A stretch of 64,000 nt of DNA, taken from assembly GCA_038210445.1 (NCBI GenBank), contig JBBQWQ010000008.1, positions 62,001 through 126,000 of the forward strand, written 5' to 3'. The notes beneath the pieces are model-generated. The model was not told where the DNA came from, did no database searches, and saw only the letters and a list, made by a program, of their open reading frames with translations. This DNA comes from JABFRG01 sp038210445. Its GTDB lineage: Bacteria > Myxococcota_A > Polyangia > Polyangiales > Polyangiaceae. The position numbers and the translations under genes were made by a program. Below, in pieces: positions 53,455-62,386 of the stretch. Positions within the stretch are counted from its first letter, which is position 1. Each line of letters begins with the position of its first letter.

Positions 53455-55572
53455 CTACTTTTTCGGCAGGAGCTGGGCCTCGAAGAAGGCGAGGGTGTGG
53501 CCGATCTCGAGCACCTTGTTCTCGCGCTTCTGCGTGCCGTGTCCTTCGTCGGGAAACACGATGAGCTTGGTGGGCACGCCGCGCCGCTCGAGGCCTGCGT
53601 GCATCTGGATGGCTTCACCCACCGGCACCCGCGGATCGCTTGCTCCCTGGATGAGCAGGAGCGGGGCCTTCAGCTTGTCGATGTGGGTGATGGGCGAGAG
53701 CTCCACCAGCGCTGCGTGATCGCGATCGGGATCGCCGTACTCGCTGGCCCGAAGGGCGCGCCGGTAGGGCGCCGTGTTGCGCAGGAACGTCACCAGGTTG
53801 CTCATGCCCACGTTGGCCACGCCGGCGTCGTAGGCGCCCGCAAAGCGCGTCATGCCCATGAGCGTAGAGTAGCCGCCGTAGCTTCCGCCCATGATGCCCA
53901 CCTTGGGGGCCACGCCGTCTTTGGCCCAGGCGGCCTTCACGTAGCGCGCGGCGTCCTCGATGTCGGTGATGACGGCGAGTCGCTTGGGGCCGTCGTCGGC
54001 GTGCAGCCAGGCCTTGCCGTAGCCGTCGCTGCCGCGCACGTTGGGCTCCACGAACACGAAGCCCGCGTCCACGAAGATTTGCCCGTAGATGCCGAACCCC
54101 GGCAGGGCCTGCCCCTCGGGGCCGCCGTGAAACGCCACCAGCACCGGGCAGGGCGTCTTCGCGTTCTCACACGCCGCCGGGCGCCGCACGAACATGGGAA
54201 TCTTGGTGCCGTCGCGGGCCGGGTAGGTCTCGGCCGTGGCCACGGCGAAGCGCGAGGTGTCGATCTCCGGCGCGCTGGCGGTGACCCACGGCGTCAGCTT
54301 CTGGCTCTGCCAGTCGTACACGTACGAGGTGGTGGGGGCCCGCGCCGCGCCCACGTTCATCACCACATAGCGGCCGTCCCAGGTGGGCGCGCCGAAGGTC
54401 ACGTGGGTCGCGCCGTCGACCCGCGGGAGCGCCTCGTCTTTGAAGGCGCGCGCGTCCAGGGCATGGGAGCGGGTAAAACCCCCTTCGTTGGTCGTGTAGT
54501 ATACATGCTTGCGCGCGTGGTCTACCGAGAACGCCGCCACGTCGTGCTTGGCCTCCGGGGTGATGGCCACCACGTCGGCCAGCTCCAGCGGCGCGCCCTT
54601 GCGGGCGGAGGGCTTGACCCTGTAGAGCCGGCGGAAGTCGCCGAACTTGGGCGTCTGCACCAAAATTTCCCCAGGGTTGCCGGAGTAGGCGAGCTCGTAC
54701 TCTTCCTTCTCGTTCTGGCCAAAGAGCGGCGTCGCCTTGGCCGCGCCCTCCTCGTACTCCCACACTTCGGAGGTCAGCTCGCCGGTCTGGCGCGTGAGCA
54801 GAAGCTTGCTCCCCGCGTGGTCGGCCACGCTCCAAAGCCCCGGCTCGCCGAACACCAGCTCGCGTTTGCCGCTCTTCACGTTCCATCGGTGAATGCGGTA
54901 GCTGTCGGGTTTCTCGTCGTTGGCGCGAAAGTAAACGTGCGCGCCGTCGTCGCTCACGAACTGCAGCTGGGTCTGCACCTTGGCAAGGTGCTGAATCTCC
55001 CGGAGCGCGCCGCCCTCCGCCGGGAGCAGGTACAGGCCGGGGTTCTCCTCGCCCTTGCGGTCGCGCGAGACGACCAAGCCCTTGCCGTCGGGCATCATGC
55101 CCGCCACCCGGGTGACGTCCTCGCCGCCGGTGAGCTGCACCGGAAACTTGCGGGGTCCATCGGTCTTCCATACCTGCATGGTGCCGGAGACGTTCCATGC
55201 AAAGTACAGCGAGCTCGCCCCGGGGGCGATGCGTGCGCCAATGGGCGCGCGAATGTCGAGCATGGCCTGGATGCGGCGGCTCACGTCGGCGGCCAAGGGC
55301 GTGGGCGCGAAGCGGGCCAAGGTCTCACGGCTCACGCTCTCGGCACCCAGGCCCGCGTAGGCGCGGGTGCGCGCCGCCGCCGCGGGCGAGCGCATCCGGC
55401 TCTGGTGCGCCTTTCCGTGACGCGGGTGGTCGCTACCCTCGTCGTCGCCCATGGCGCCGGGGGGCGGCACCGCGGTGGTGGGCGGCGGCACCTGCAAGGG
55501 CAAGGGGTGCGCGCAGGCGGCCAGCGTGACCAGGAGCGAACAAAACGCGGGGGCGGAGAAGCGACCGAGCAT
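53455..55572 (-). CDS. S9-family prolyl oligopeptidase-like lipoprotein
   Basis: 705 residues. The lipoprotein signal ends LVTLAACAH. A beta-propeller domain (about 100-440; MMPDGKGLVVSRDRKGEENP, GLYLLPAEGG) precedes the peptidase domain. Catalytic Ser is in GGSYGGYSTL, Asp in GASDPRVPVG and His in PDEGHGTQ. The usual lid and PAR/HGGPE segments (VLVAFHGGPEGQ) are present. It is probably an exported acyl-aminoacyl or dipeptidyl peptidase. It is followed by the SDR operon. Confidence 0.93.
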   Translation of the reverse strand: MLGRFSAPAFCSLLVTLAACAHPLPLQVPPPTTAVPPPGAMGDDEGSDHPRHGKAHQSRMRSPAAAARTRAYAGLGAESVSRETLARFAPTPLAADVSRRIQAMLDIRAPIGARIAPGASSLYFAWNVSGTMQVWKTDGPRKFPVQLTGGEDVTRVAGMMPDGKGLVVSRDRKGEENPGLYLLPAEGGALREIQHLAKVQTQLQFVSDDGAHVYFRANDEKPDSYRIHRWNVKSGKRELVFGEPGLWSVADHAGSKLLLTRQTGELTSEVWEYEEGAAKATPLFGQNEKEEYELAYSGNPGEILVQTPKFGDFRRLYRVKPSARKGAPLELADVVAITPEAKHDVAAFSVDHARKHVYYTTNEGGFTRSHALDARAFKDEALPRVDGATHVTFGAPTWDGRYVVMNVGAARAPTTSYVYDWQSQKLTPWVTASAPEIDTSRFAVATAETYPARDGTKIPMFVRRPAACENAKTPCPVLVAFHGGPEGQALPGFGIYGQIFVDAGFVFVEPNVRGSDGYGKAWLHADDGPKRLAVITDIEDAARYVKAAWAKDGVAPKVGIMGGSYGGYSTLMGMTRFAGAYDAGVANVGMSNLVTFLRNTAPYRRALRASEYGDPDRDHAALVELSPITHIDKLKAPLLLIQGASDPRVPVGEAIQMHAGLERRGVPTKLIVFPDEGHGTQKRENKVLEIGHTLAFFEAQLLPKK

Positions 55573-55610
55573 CCGGCCCTTCTACCACCTCCGCGCCGCG
55601 CCTTCGCGGG

Positions 55611-56540
55611 TCAATGGCCGGAGTACATGCCGTACCACTCGCACGCGGTGGGCTTGCGCTGCGCCCGCCGATCGCGCACGAATTCGTCCTTCTTGCCGTT
55701 GGAGAGCCCCACCTGGCTCCAGTCGAAGGCCCGCGGATCTCCGTGGCCGCTGGCACCCGCCACTTCGCAGTGCCCCATCACGTGCGATTCGTCGAAGGGC
55801 ACCGAGGTGCGTCCGGCGATCGCGAAGAGCAGGTTGCGAAGCGACTTGTACTGCGCCTCGGTGGGCGCGCAGGCGGCCATCACCCGCTCGCGGTTCACCG
55901 GCTTGGGAATGTCGTTGCACGAGTAGCCGATCTTGGCGACGTTGAGCTCGATGCCAATGGCCTCGTCGTTCACGACCCCAGCGTGCCAAACCACGCGCTC
56001 CTCGCCGGCGTGCTGCACGATGCGGCCGTCGCGGGCGATGCTGTAGTGCGACGCGGCGGGGCGGCACTGCCAAGTATCCTTGTTGCCCTCCGGGGTGTAG
56101 CCGCCGTTGTGCACAATGACCTTGCTGATGGCCGAGAGCGGGCGAATCGCGCCGGTGCGGCAGTCGTTTTCGCCGAAGAGCGTGTAGTCTACAGCGTTGC
56201 CGCTCGCGTCGCGAACGTACTTGTTCATCTTCTCGTTCACGCAGCGGTTAGAGCGCAGCGAGAGTGGGCTCTTGGCGTCGTAGGCCGGGCAGAGCGAGAC
56301 CTCGTCGCCGGCCTTGATGGCGCTGGCGCAGCTCTGCTCGTTGCCGCCGGAGGGCCGGGGCGAGAGCGCCGCACAGGTCTCGGCCTCCTTGGCGGCGATC
56401 TTGGCAAGGGCCCGGAACGGCGCCACCACGTCGATCGCGGGCGCGGTGGGCGCGGGCGCCGCGCCGGGCTGCGCAGCCACCGGACCTCCGATGGCGAGGA
56501 TCGGAACCAGGAGGGCGAGGGGCGCGAGGACGCGCTTCAT
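55611..56540 (-). CDS. N-acetylmuramoyl-L-alanine amidase (Amidase_2-like)
   Basis: 309 residues from ATG 56540 (ATGA overlap with the transglycosylase). The signal peptide is VLAPLALLVPILAIGGPVAA. The amidase core has KVIVHNGGYTP (zinc His), ASHYSIARDGRIVQHAGEE, VVWHAGVVND and HVMGHCEVAG, then DPRAFDWSQVG. These are the Amidase_2/PGRP ligands. The enzyme cleaves the amide between muramic acid and the stem peptide. A preceding region of about 90 residues (CAALSPRPSGGNEQSCA) has cysteines of unknown role. Pairing with a transglycosylase implies coordinated peptidoglycan degradation. Confidence 0.87.
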   Translation of the reverse strand: MKRVLAPLALLVPILAIGGPVAAQPGAAPAPTAPAIDVVAPFRALAKIAAKEAETCAALSPRPSGGNEQSCASAIKAGDEVSLCPAYDAKSPLSLRSNRCVNEKMNKYVRDASGNAVDYTLFGENDCRTGAIRPLSAISKVIVHNGGYTPEGNKDTWQCRPAASHYSIARDGRIVQHAGEERVVWHAGVVNDEAIGIELNVAKIGYSCNDIPKPVNRERVMAACAPTEAQYKSLRNLLFAIAGRTSVPFDESHVMGHCEVAGASGHGDPRAFDWSQVGLSNGKKDEFVRDRRAQRKPTACEWYGMYSGH

Positions 56541-57652
56541 TTCGAGTCCTTCTTGGCTTGCTCGAAGTAGTGACGGTAGGCGTTGATGCGCACCCGGTAG
56601 CGCGGCGAGAACGTCGCCTTGAAGCGCGCGGCGCACACCGTGAGCGCGGGGGCTTCGGCGCTGGCCTGGGCCTCGGTGAGCTCCCTGCCGATGAGCTTGC
56701 GGCGCGCGGCCTCGGCGTCGGCGATGAGCTTCGGCGCGTCGGCCTTGCTGGCGGTCGGCGCGCAGTAGTGCAGCGCCGCCTTGCTGTTGTATGCGCCGGT
56801 GTTGAGCGCCGCCCGGGTGAAGGGCGCAACGTCGGACCATTTGTTCTTGTCGCCAGCGCCCGCCGCGTACTTGATGGCGAAGTGCACGGTCACTTGCCCG
56901 GCGTTGTAGGCGGCCAGGATGGCGTCGAGCTTGGCGTCGGGGGTGAGCGTGTCGAGATCGATACCCTCGCCCTTGAGCCGAATGCGGAGCGCCTTTTCCT
57001 TGGCCTTGATGTTCGCCGCGCCCGATTCGATGCTGGTCTCGCCCTTGAGGTCGTTTTCGCTGCGCGAAGACTGCATCAGGCCCTTGTAACCCGACGGCGA
57101 GACCTCGGCTTCGTCGCCACCCGACTCGGCGGCGATGACCCCGCGGACCAAGTTGCCGTCGAGGTCCCTGTCCTTCGCCACCCGGTCGATGACCGCGTCC
57201 CACTTGCGAATGCGGTCGACCACGCAGCCATCGATGCGTTGCCCGTCGACGGTGCCGCGCGGCCCGCAGGCTTCTGCGGCCTTGGCGGCGCGGAGCACCA
57301 CCCGCGGGTTGTCGGCCAGCTCTTTGGCGTCGGCGTCACCCTGGAAGATGATCGCCTCGGACTCGGTGTCGCCCACCTTCTTCACCTCGAAGCGAATCTT
57401 CTCCTCGCCGTCGGCCATGAAGGCCTTGCTCTGGCCCACGTAGATGAGGCCGGTGGAGCCTTCGAAGACGCGTTGGTTCTTGCCCACGTCGAGGATGAGC
57501 TTCTGCGCCGCGCCGGCGCCCTCCACCCGGCGAATTTTCGCATCGAGGTAGGTGAAGCTCACTTGCGCGGGGGCGGCCGCCGCGTCTCGAACGGTGCAGA
57601 GGGGGGCCGTCGCGAGAACCAGCGTAGCGGCGAGGAAAAGTGCATTTCGCAT
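56537..57652 (-). CDS. SLT-domain lytic transglycosylase
   Basis: 371 residues from ATG 57652, with AAGGGA 4 nt upstream. The signal peptide is LFLAATLVLATAPLC. The N-terminal part (VFEGSTGLIYVGQSKAFM) is unassigned. The SLT fold has GVIAAESGGDEAEVSPSGYK (catalytic Glu) and GLMQSSRS, then LAAYNAGQ. It cleaves the beta-1,4 glycan strands of peptidoglycan, producing anhydromuramyl ends. The stop overlaps the amidase start, so both are made together in the periplasm. Confidence 0.88.
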   Translation of the reverse strand: MRNALFLAATLVLATAPLCTVRDAAAAPAQVSFTYLDAKIRRVEGAGAAQKLILDVGKNQRVFEGSTGLIYVGQSKAFMADGEEKIRFEVKKVGDTESEAIIFQGDADAKELADNPRVVLRAAKAAEACGPRGTVDGQRIDGCVVDRIRKWDAVIDRVAKDRDLDGNLVRGVIAAESGGDEAEVSPSGYKGLMQSSRSENDLKGETSIESGAANIKAKEKALRIRLKGEGIDLDTLTPDAKLDAILAAYNAGQVTVHFAIKYAAGAGDKNKWSDVAPFTRAALNTGAYNSKAALHYCAPTASKADAPKLIADAEAARRKLIGRELTEAQASAEAPALTVCAARFKATFSPRYRVRINAYRHYFEQAKKDSK

Positions 57653-57768
57653 GCAATCCCTTGGTGCAGCCATCATGCCGCGGCGTCCGCCGCTGGGGGC
57701 TCAGTGATTTCGAGCACCTGCAGTGGTGGGCGCGGGAGCCGCGTGGGGCGCGCCCGGCGCGCGCCCGG

Positions 57769-58485
57769 TCAGAACGGCGCTCGCGGGTCGGGCCTGCTGG
57801 ACGAAGCAGGGCGCGGCGTACGCGGCATGCGCGGCGCGGTGCTGGACGGGCTGCTGGACGCGCTGCTGGACGCGCTGCTGGACGCGCTGGCCGCCGGAGG
57901 CGGGGTAGCAGTGGACGGCGGGCTCGGCGCCGGTGCACTGGCGGCCGAGGCAGGCTCGGCTCGCGGGACGACGCGTGCAAAGTGCAGCACTGTGGTCTCG
58001 AAACCACCGTTCGGCAGCTTGTATATCTCCGTCTTGTCCATGGTGTCGCCATGCCATTCGAACGCCAGGCGATCCAGCACGCCCTGATCCTTCTGGAAGT
58101 TCGTCACCTCGACCAGGCGAAAGGCCACCTTGTGCTCGGTCACCTCGGTCGCTGTCAGCCGCGCCTGGTTGCCCTGCGCGCAGTAGTGCATGAGCATGAG
58201 CGTGTCGTGATCCGGATACACCACGGTGAGCGTCTCGTTGTTCGACCCCACGCCGAACGATTCTGCGAGCGCCGTGTCGGAAGAAAGGCTGCGGTAGGCC
58301 ACCGCGAGCGGCGGCCGTCCGGCATCGACCCGGGTCCAGCTACCGCGGATCCCCTGGGTGAGCCGCGCCAGCGCGTTCTTCGCGCCGGTGCCGTTGCCCA
58401 CCGGCGCCTTCGGGGGCGCGGTCTCGCACGCCGCCATCGCCGCCGCCACGCCCATCGCCGCCGCCATCACCGCGAGCCCCTTCAT
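57769..58485 (-). CDS. Lipoprotein with C-terminal Ser/Ala tandem tail
   Basis: 238 residues from ATG 58485. The lipobox is AAAMAACET. The mature domain contains a strand-rich core (LTVVYPDHDTLMLMHYCAQG, KVAFRLVEVTNFQKDQGVLD) resembling DUF1579/lipocalin-like pieces, but no confident family. The tail is Pro/Ala/Ser with ASSS repeats, from a 12-bp tandem repeat. It is downstream of the RHH-like gene by 11 bp and probably cotranscribed with it. Confidence 0.7.
   Translation of the reverse strand: MKGLAVMAAAMGVAAAMAACETAPPKAPVGNGTGAKNALARLTQGIRGSWTRVDAGRPPLAVAYRSLSSDTALAESFGVGSNNETLTVVYPDHDTLMLMHYCAQGNQARLTATEVTEHKVAFRLVEVTNFQKDQGVLDRLAFEWHGDTMDKTEIYKLPNGGFETTVLHFARVVPRAEPASAASAPAPSPPSTATPPPAASASSSASSSASSSPSSTAPRMPRTPRPASSSRPDPRAPF
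57840..57891 (+). repeat. 12-bp tandem repeat
   Basis: GCTGCTGGACGC units in about four copies, the first with a mismatch. They encode the ASSS repeats of the lipoprotein tail on the minus strand. Slippage could vary tail length. Confidence 0.7.
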
Positions 58486-58496
58486 GCGCGCGCGCC

Positions 58497-58760
58497 TCAC
58501 TTGGCCCTCCGGGCTTTGGGCTTGGTCTTGGCCGGGGTTCGGTAGTCGTCGAGGATCTTCGCCAGCGCGGCGTCGCTTCGCATCAGCTCGCCCAGTCGCA
58601 GCATCTCGGCCATGTGCGGCGCTGTGCCTGCGAGGCGGCGCAGCATCATGCGAAGGTAATCCGAGGCATTGAGCCCCTCGCGCTCGGCCAGCATGTGGAG
58701 GAGCGAGAGCTCGTCGTCCGAAAGCATAAGATGGAAGCTGTTCTTCCGGGCAATGGGCAT
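58497..58760 (-). CDS. Ribbon-helix-helix-like small protein
   Basis: 87 residues. ATG 58760 was chosen because CATACT ends 6 nt upstream; the ATG at 58766 abuts that hexamer. The N-terminus (NSFHLMLSDDELSLLHMLAE) and REGLNASDYLRMMLRR give the strand-helix-helix pattern of Arc/MetJ/CopG-type regulators. A Lys/Arg-rich tail follows. It is a possible small DNA-binding protein; no toxin gene is adjacent. It precedes the lipoprotein gene by 11 bp. Confidence 0.65.
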   Translation of the reverse strand: MPIARKNSFHLMLSDDELSLLHMLAEREGLNASDYLRMMLRRLAGTAPHMAEMLRLGELMRSDAALAKILDDYRTPAKTKPKARRAK

Positions 58761-58885
58761 GGCCATAGTATGGCTGCGCTATGGCCACGCTGCAACCACC
58801 AAGTGGTCACGGCGCCCACCGATGTGAACCCGCGCGACGTCGTGGGTCTTCGAGAACCGGTCGCGGCGGGGTACGATGGAGGGTC

Positions 58886-59830
58886 ATGCAGAGCCGAGAT
58901 ACGATCATGAGCCATCGCCGAACCTCGCGTCTCTCCTTCGGGCTCCTCGCGCTCGGCGCAGTCGGGTGCGGCATCCAGATCTCCGGCACGCCGGCGCCCG
59001 GCGTCGCCGATGCAGGCGCCGACGCTCCCGCGAGCGCAGCCGTGCGCGACGCGGGGGCGGGCGATGTGAGCCTCGAAGACGCGGCCGCGCCGACCACGGA
59101 ACCCGACGCAGCGGTGGCGCCACTCGCCTCGTGCAAGGCCATCAAGCTCGCCGACCCCGCGGCCAAAGACGGCCTCTACCGCATCGACCCCGACGGCGCC
59201 GGCGCCCTCGCGCCGTTCACGGTGCGCTGCGAGATGAGCACAGCGGGCGGAGGCTGGACGCTGGTGGGCCGCGAGCTGCCGGGGAGCGGGAGCGCGACCA
59301 AGGCCGGTCCGCTGCAGTTCCTCGATCTCGACACCCGAAACCCCGACGCGCTCGCCGCGGGTACCGAGAGTGGCATCCAAGGCGCCCGAATGGGTGGAAA
59401 CTACACAGACGTGTGGCTCGCCTGGGAGGCAGCCAAGTTCATCCGCTTCACGCGCGATCCGGGCTTCGACATCTTCGGCGGCAAGCTCGCGCCGAGCTCG
59501 AAGGTCAGCAACTACGCGAGCAGCGAGGCGCTCCTCAACGGGTTCGTGGCCGCGTCCTCCAACAAGGCTGCGTTCTGCCTAGCCGCCAAGAGCCCCGACA
59601 TCCGTCCGGGCGACACCAGCTGGGCCATCAAGCCCGACGACGACACCAATGACGACTGCGGCTGCAACTCCATGGGCTGGGCCGGCAAGGGGGCGTTCTA
59701 CGGCGGCGCATCCGCCGGAACGCAGACCTCGTGCAACGCGCAGGGCGGCGCCTGGGCCGGCCCCAAGGACAACGGCGCCGTGAAGGGCGCGACCACCGCC
59801 GTCACCGAGCTCCGTCTCTGGGTGCGCTGA
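58886..59830 (+). CDS. Fibrinogen-like-domain lipoprotein
   Basis: 314 residues from ATG 58886, 8 nt after TACGAT; ATG 58907 is the alternative. The signal ends LGAVGCGIQI. A long Asp/Ala/Gly spacer precedes the domain SCKAIKLADPAAKDGLYRID, FTVRCEMSTAGGGWTLVGR. That pattern is the start of bacterial fibrinogen C-terminal-like domains ('SC..I......dG.Y.idpdg....f.vyCdM...gGGWTlv'). Further conserved Cys and Trp residues follow (NDDCGCNSMGWAG). It is likely a surface binding protein. Confidence 0.82.
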   Translation: MQSRDTIMSHRRTSRLSFGLLALGAVGCGIQISGTPAPGVADAGADAPASAAVRDAGAGDVSLEDAAAPTTEPDAAVAPLASCKAIKLADPAAKDGLYRIDPDGAGALAPFTVRCEMSTAGGGWTLVGRELPGSGSATKAGPLQFLDLDTRNPDALAAGTESGIQGARMGGNYTDVWLAWEAAKFIRFTRDPGFDIFGGKLAPSSKVSNYASSEALLNGFVAASSNKAAFCLAAKSPDIRPGDTSWAIKPDDDTNDDCGCNSMGWAGKGAFYGGASAGTQTSCNAQGGAWAGPKDNGAVKGATTAVTELRLWVR

Positions 59831-59840
59831 TAGCTTCCGC

Positions 59841-60002
59841 TCAGGGCGAGTGCGTTTCGGCTTCCGCTTCCGCCCGCTCGAGCTTGGCCTTCACCTCCTC
59901 GACGTGCGCCTTGTCGAGCTTGACCACCATCTCGCCCAAGGCGCGGCGGGCTTCTTTGGTGGTCAGGCGCCCCTTCTCGAAGTCTACGCAGATGATGCAC
60001 AT
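59841..60002 (-). CDS. Small CxxC protein (53 residues)
   Basis: ATG at 60002, TGA at 59841-59843. The N-terminus is MCIICVDFEKGRLTTKEARR, a C-x2-C pair, followed by a charged amphipathic helix (VVKLDKAHVEEVKAKLERAE). TACGAT ends 6 nt before the ATG, as in other leaderless genes here. The frame has strong third-position GC bias, supporting coding. No family is recognised; the CxxC may bind metal. Confidence 0.65.
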   Translation of the reverse strand: MCIICVDFEKGRLTTKEARRALGEMVVKLDKAHVEEVKAKLERAEAEAETHSP

Positions 60003-60008
60003 GCGAGA

Positions 60009-60014
60009 ATCGTA
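60009..60014 (-). promoter_or_regulatory. -10-like TACGAT, leaderless geometry (CxxC protein)
   Basis: ATCGTA on the plus strand reads TACGAT on the minus strand and ends 6 nt before the ATG at 60002. Confidence 0.5.
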
Positions 60015-60035
60015 GCACCGCCCTCGTCGCTGCGC

Positions 60036-60806
60036 TCAAGCCGCGGCGCCGATGGCCTTCCACAGCGCAGCCGCGAAGGCGTCGGGCGCTTCGATGGGAG
60101 CGCAGTGACCCACGCCCTCGAGCTCCACGCGCTCCGCGGCGAGCACCGCGGCCACGCGAACCGGCGTCTCTGCACCCACCAGCAGATCGCGCGATCCGCA
60201 GATGACGGTGGCGGGGATGGGCATCCCCGAGAGCGCGTCGCCGGGGGCCCACGAGGTGAGCGCCTCCAGGTTGGCCACCGCCGCCACCAGGCGCTGCGCG
60301 TGGCCTTCGTCGACCAGTCGGTCCCAAAACGGACCGAAGGGACCCTGGGGCGCCAGCGGCCGCAGCGCGCGCGCCAGTAGATCGCGGCTCGCCTTCAGGG
60401 CTTCCTGCTGCGCCGGCACCCGGAACTTGGCGGGCATGCCGTCGATCCACGAAGGCGAAACGGCGGTGAGCGAGAGCACGCGCTCGGGCGCCTCGCGGGC
60501 GAACTCCATGGCGATGGCGCTTCCGAGCGAGTGCCCCACCAGGTGGAACTTCTCGAGACCGAGGGCGTCGGCGAAGCGGCCCAGATCCTGGGCCAGCGAG
60601 GGGATGCTGTAGCTCGAGTCGGGACCCACGGTGCCGCCGCGGCCGCGCAGATCGTAGGCGATGGCGCGGGTGCCGTTGGGCGTACGGTCGAGCGTCGGCT
60701 CCCACCAAGCGCAGGTCGACCAGTTGCCGTGGATGAGGATGACGGGGGTTCCCGTTCCTCGTTCCTCGAAGTGGACTTGCAAGTCTCCCGCTTGGGCCAT
60801 GGGCAT
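60036..60806 (-). CDS. Alpha/beta hydrolase of a three-gene acyl operon
   Basis: 256 residues from ATG 60806 (GGGAG upstream); GTG 60848, directly after the ligase stop, is possible. PVILIHGNWSTCAWWEP is the oxyanion loop, LVGHSLGSAIAMEF has the nucleophile Ser in G-x-S-x-G, Asp is in VICGSRDLLVG and His is in VGHCAPIEAP. It is cytoplasmic. It is the third gene after the KASIII-like and ligase genes, so it may act as a thioesterase or hydrolase in their pathway. Confidence 0.9.
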   Translation of the reverse strand: MPMAQAGDLQVHFEERGTGTPVILIHGNWSTCAWWEPTLDRTPNGTRAIAYDLRGRGGTVGPDSSYSIPSLAQDLGRFADALGLEKFHLVGHSLGSAIAMEFAREAPERVLSLTAVSPSWIDGMPAKFRVPAQQEALKASRDLLARALRPLAPQGPFGPFWDRLVDEGHAQRLVAAVANLEALTSWAPGDALSGMPIPATVICGSRDLLVGAETPVRVAAVLAAERVELEGVGHCAPIEAPDAFAAALWKAIGAAA

Positions 60807-60849
60807 CACGATTTGTACTCCCGCCGCAGCGTAGCCCGAAGGGGCCACC

Positions 60850-62373
60850 TTAGCCGTAGCTTCGCCGCAACGCAGGCTTGTCTACCTTACCTGCGGCCGT
60901 TCGCGGAAGGGCGTTGAGCATCTGGACGTCCTTGGGGACCTTGTAGCGGGCCAGGTGCTCGCGGCAAAAGGCGAGCAGCGCCTCGGGATCGAGCGACGCG
61001 CCGGCCTTGGTCACCACCAGCGCCCGCCCCACCTCGCCCCACTTGGGGTCGGGTACGCCGATGAGCGCGGCCTCGGCCACCGCCGGATGCGTCGCCAGCA
61101 CGCCCTCGACCTCTGCAGGATACACGTTCTCGCCGCCGGAGATGATGAGGTCCTTCACCCGGCCCACGATCGAGTAACAGCCGTCGGCGTCGCGCCGCAC
61201 CAAGTCGCCGGTCTTGAGCCACCCCTCGGAGGTGACGGCGTGCGCGGTCTCCTCGGGCCTGCCCCAGTACCCGGCGAACACGTGCGGTCCGCGGAGCCAG
61301 AGCTCTCCGGTCTCCTCGCCTTGGCATTCGTGATCGCCGGCCATGACGCGCGTCTCCACCAGGAAGAGCGGGTAGCCCACGGACCCGGGCTTGGCCTTCA
61401 CCATCGAGGCCGGGAGCCAGAAGTTGTTGGGGCCGGCTTCGGTGAGACCATAGCCGGTCTTGATGCCCACGCCGCGCGCCCAGAAGGCCTCGAGGATCGG
61501 CTCCGGACAGGGGGCGCCGCCGCTGATCACCAGCTTGAGGCGAGAAAAATCGCTCTTCTCCCACTCCGGATGCTGGAGCAGCGCCAGGAACATGGTGGGC
61601 ACGCCGAAGAACGCGGTCACGCCCTCGGTGGCCACCAGATCGAACACCTCGCCGGCGTCGAAGGCCTCGCACACGATCGACGTGCCGCCCACCAGCACCA
61701 GTGGCGTGGTGAGCACGTTGAGGCCGCCCACGTGAAACAGCGGGGCGTTGAGGATGGCGACGTCGCTCTCGGTGAGCCCCCAGCTCGCCACGGTGTTCAC
61801 GGCGTTGGCCATGACGCTCCCGTGGGTGAGCACCGCGCCCTTGGGGACGCCGGTGCTGCCGCCGGTGTAGCAGATGACCCACGGGTCCTCGGCGCGGACG
61901 TGGGCGCTGGGAACGAACGGTGCATCGGAGAGCGTCTCCCGCTCCCGCAGCGCCGCATCGTCGCCTTCCGGAGCGTCGAGCGAAGCGAAGCGCTCGGCCC
62001 AGCGGGTACCTTCGCGCAGCGGCGCTACCTGCGCGGCGGTACTTGCACTGTACACGAGTACCTTGGGCGGCGCGGCTTCGAGCAGCGCCCCCAGTTCGTT
62101 CGAAGTCAGGCGCCAGTTCAAGGTCTGAAGGATGGCGCCGATCTTTCCGCAGGCGAACCACAGCTCCAGGTAGGCGGCGCTGTTCTTCGCCAGGATGGCC
62201 ACGCGATCGCCGCGCCCCACGCCCAGCTTCTCGCCGAGCCATCGGGCGGTGCGGTTGGCGTTTCGGTTCATCTGCCGATAGGTGATCTCCGTCCGCGTTC
62301 CGGCGGTCCGGCAAACCAGCGCAACCTTGTCGGGGGTGAGCATCTCGCGTCGCGCGAGCCAGTCGCAGTACAT
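60850..62373 (-). CDS. AMP-dependent fatty acyl-CoA synthetase/ligase
   Basis: 507 residues with GGAGG 7 nt upstream. P-loop YTGGSTGVPKGAVLTHG, GYGLTEAGPN, LKTGDLVRRDADG, GRVKDLIISGGENVYP and the C-terminal AAGKVDKPALRR with catalytic Lys are all intact. It adenylates a carboxylate, most likely a fatty or aromatic acid, then transfers it to CoA or an acyl carrier. It is preceded by a KASIII-like gene (13 bp) and followed by the hydrolase (1 bp to the GTG alternative), a tight operon. Confidence 0.93.
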   Translation of the reverse strand: MYCDWLARREMLTPDKVALVCRTAGTRTEITYRQMNRNANRTARWLGEKLGVGRGDRVAILAKNSAAYLELWFACGKIGAILQTLNWRLTSNELGALLEAAPPKVLVYSASTAAQVAPLREGTRWAERFASLDAPEGDDAALRERETLSDAPFVPSAHVRAEDPWVICYTGGSTGVPKGAVLTHGSVMANAVNTVASWGLTESDVAILNAPLFHVGGLNVLTTPLVLVGGTSIVCEAFDAGEVFDLVATEGVTAFFGVPTMFLALLQHPEWEKSDFSRLKLVISGGAPCPEPILEAFWARGVGIKTGYGLTEAGPNNFWLPASMVKAKPGSVGYPLFLVETRVMAGDHECQGEETGELWLRGPHVFAGYWGRPEETAHAVTSEGWLKTGDLVRRDADGCYSIVGRVKDLIISGGENVYPAEVEGVLATHPAVAEAALIGVPDPKWGEVGRALVVTKAGASLDPEALLAFCREHLARYKVPKDVQMLNALPRTAAGKVDKPALRRSYG

Positions 62374-62386
62374 GGTCGACCTCCGG

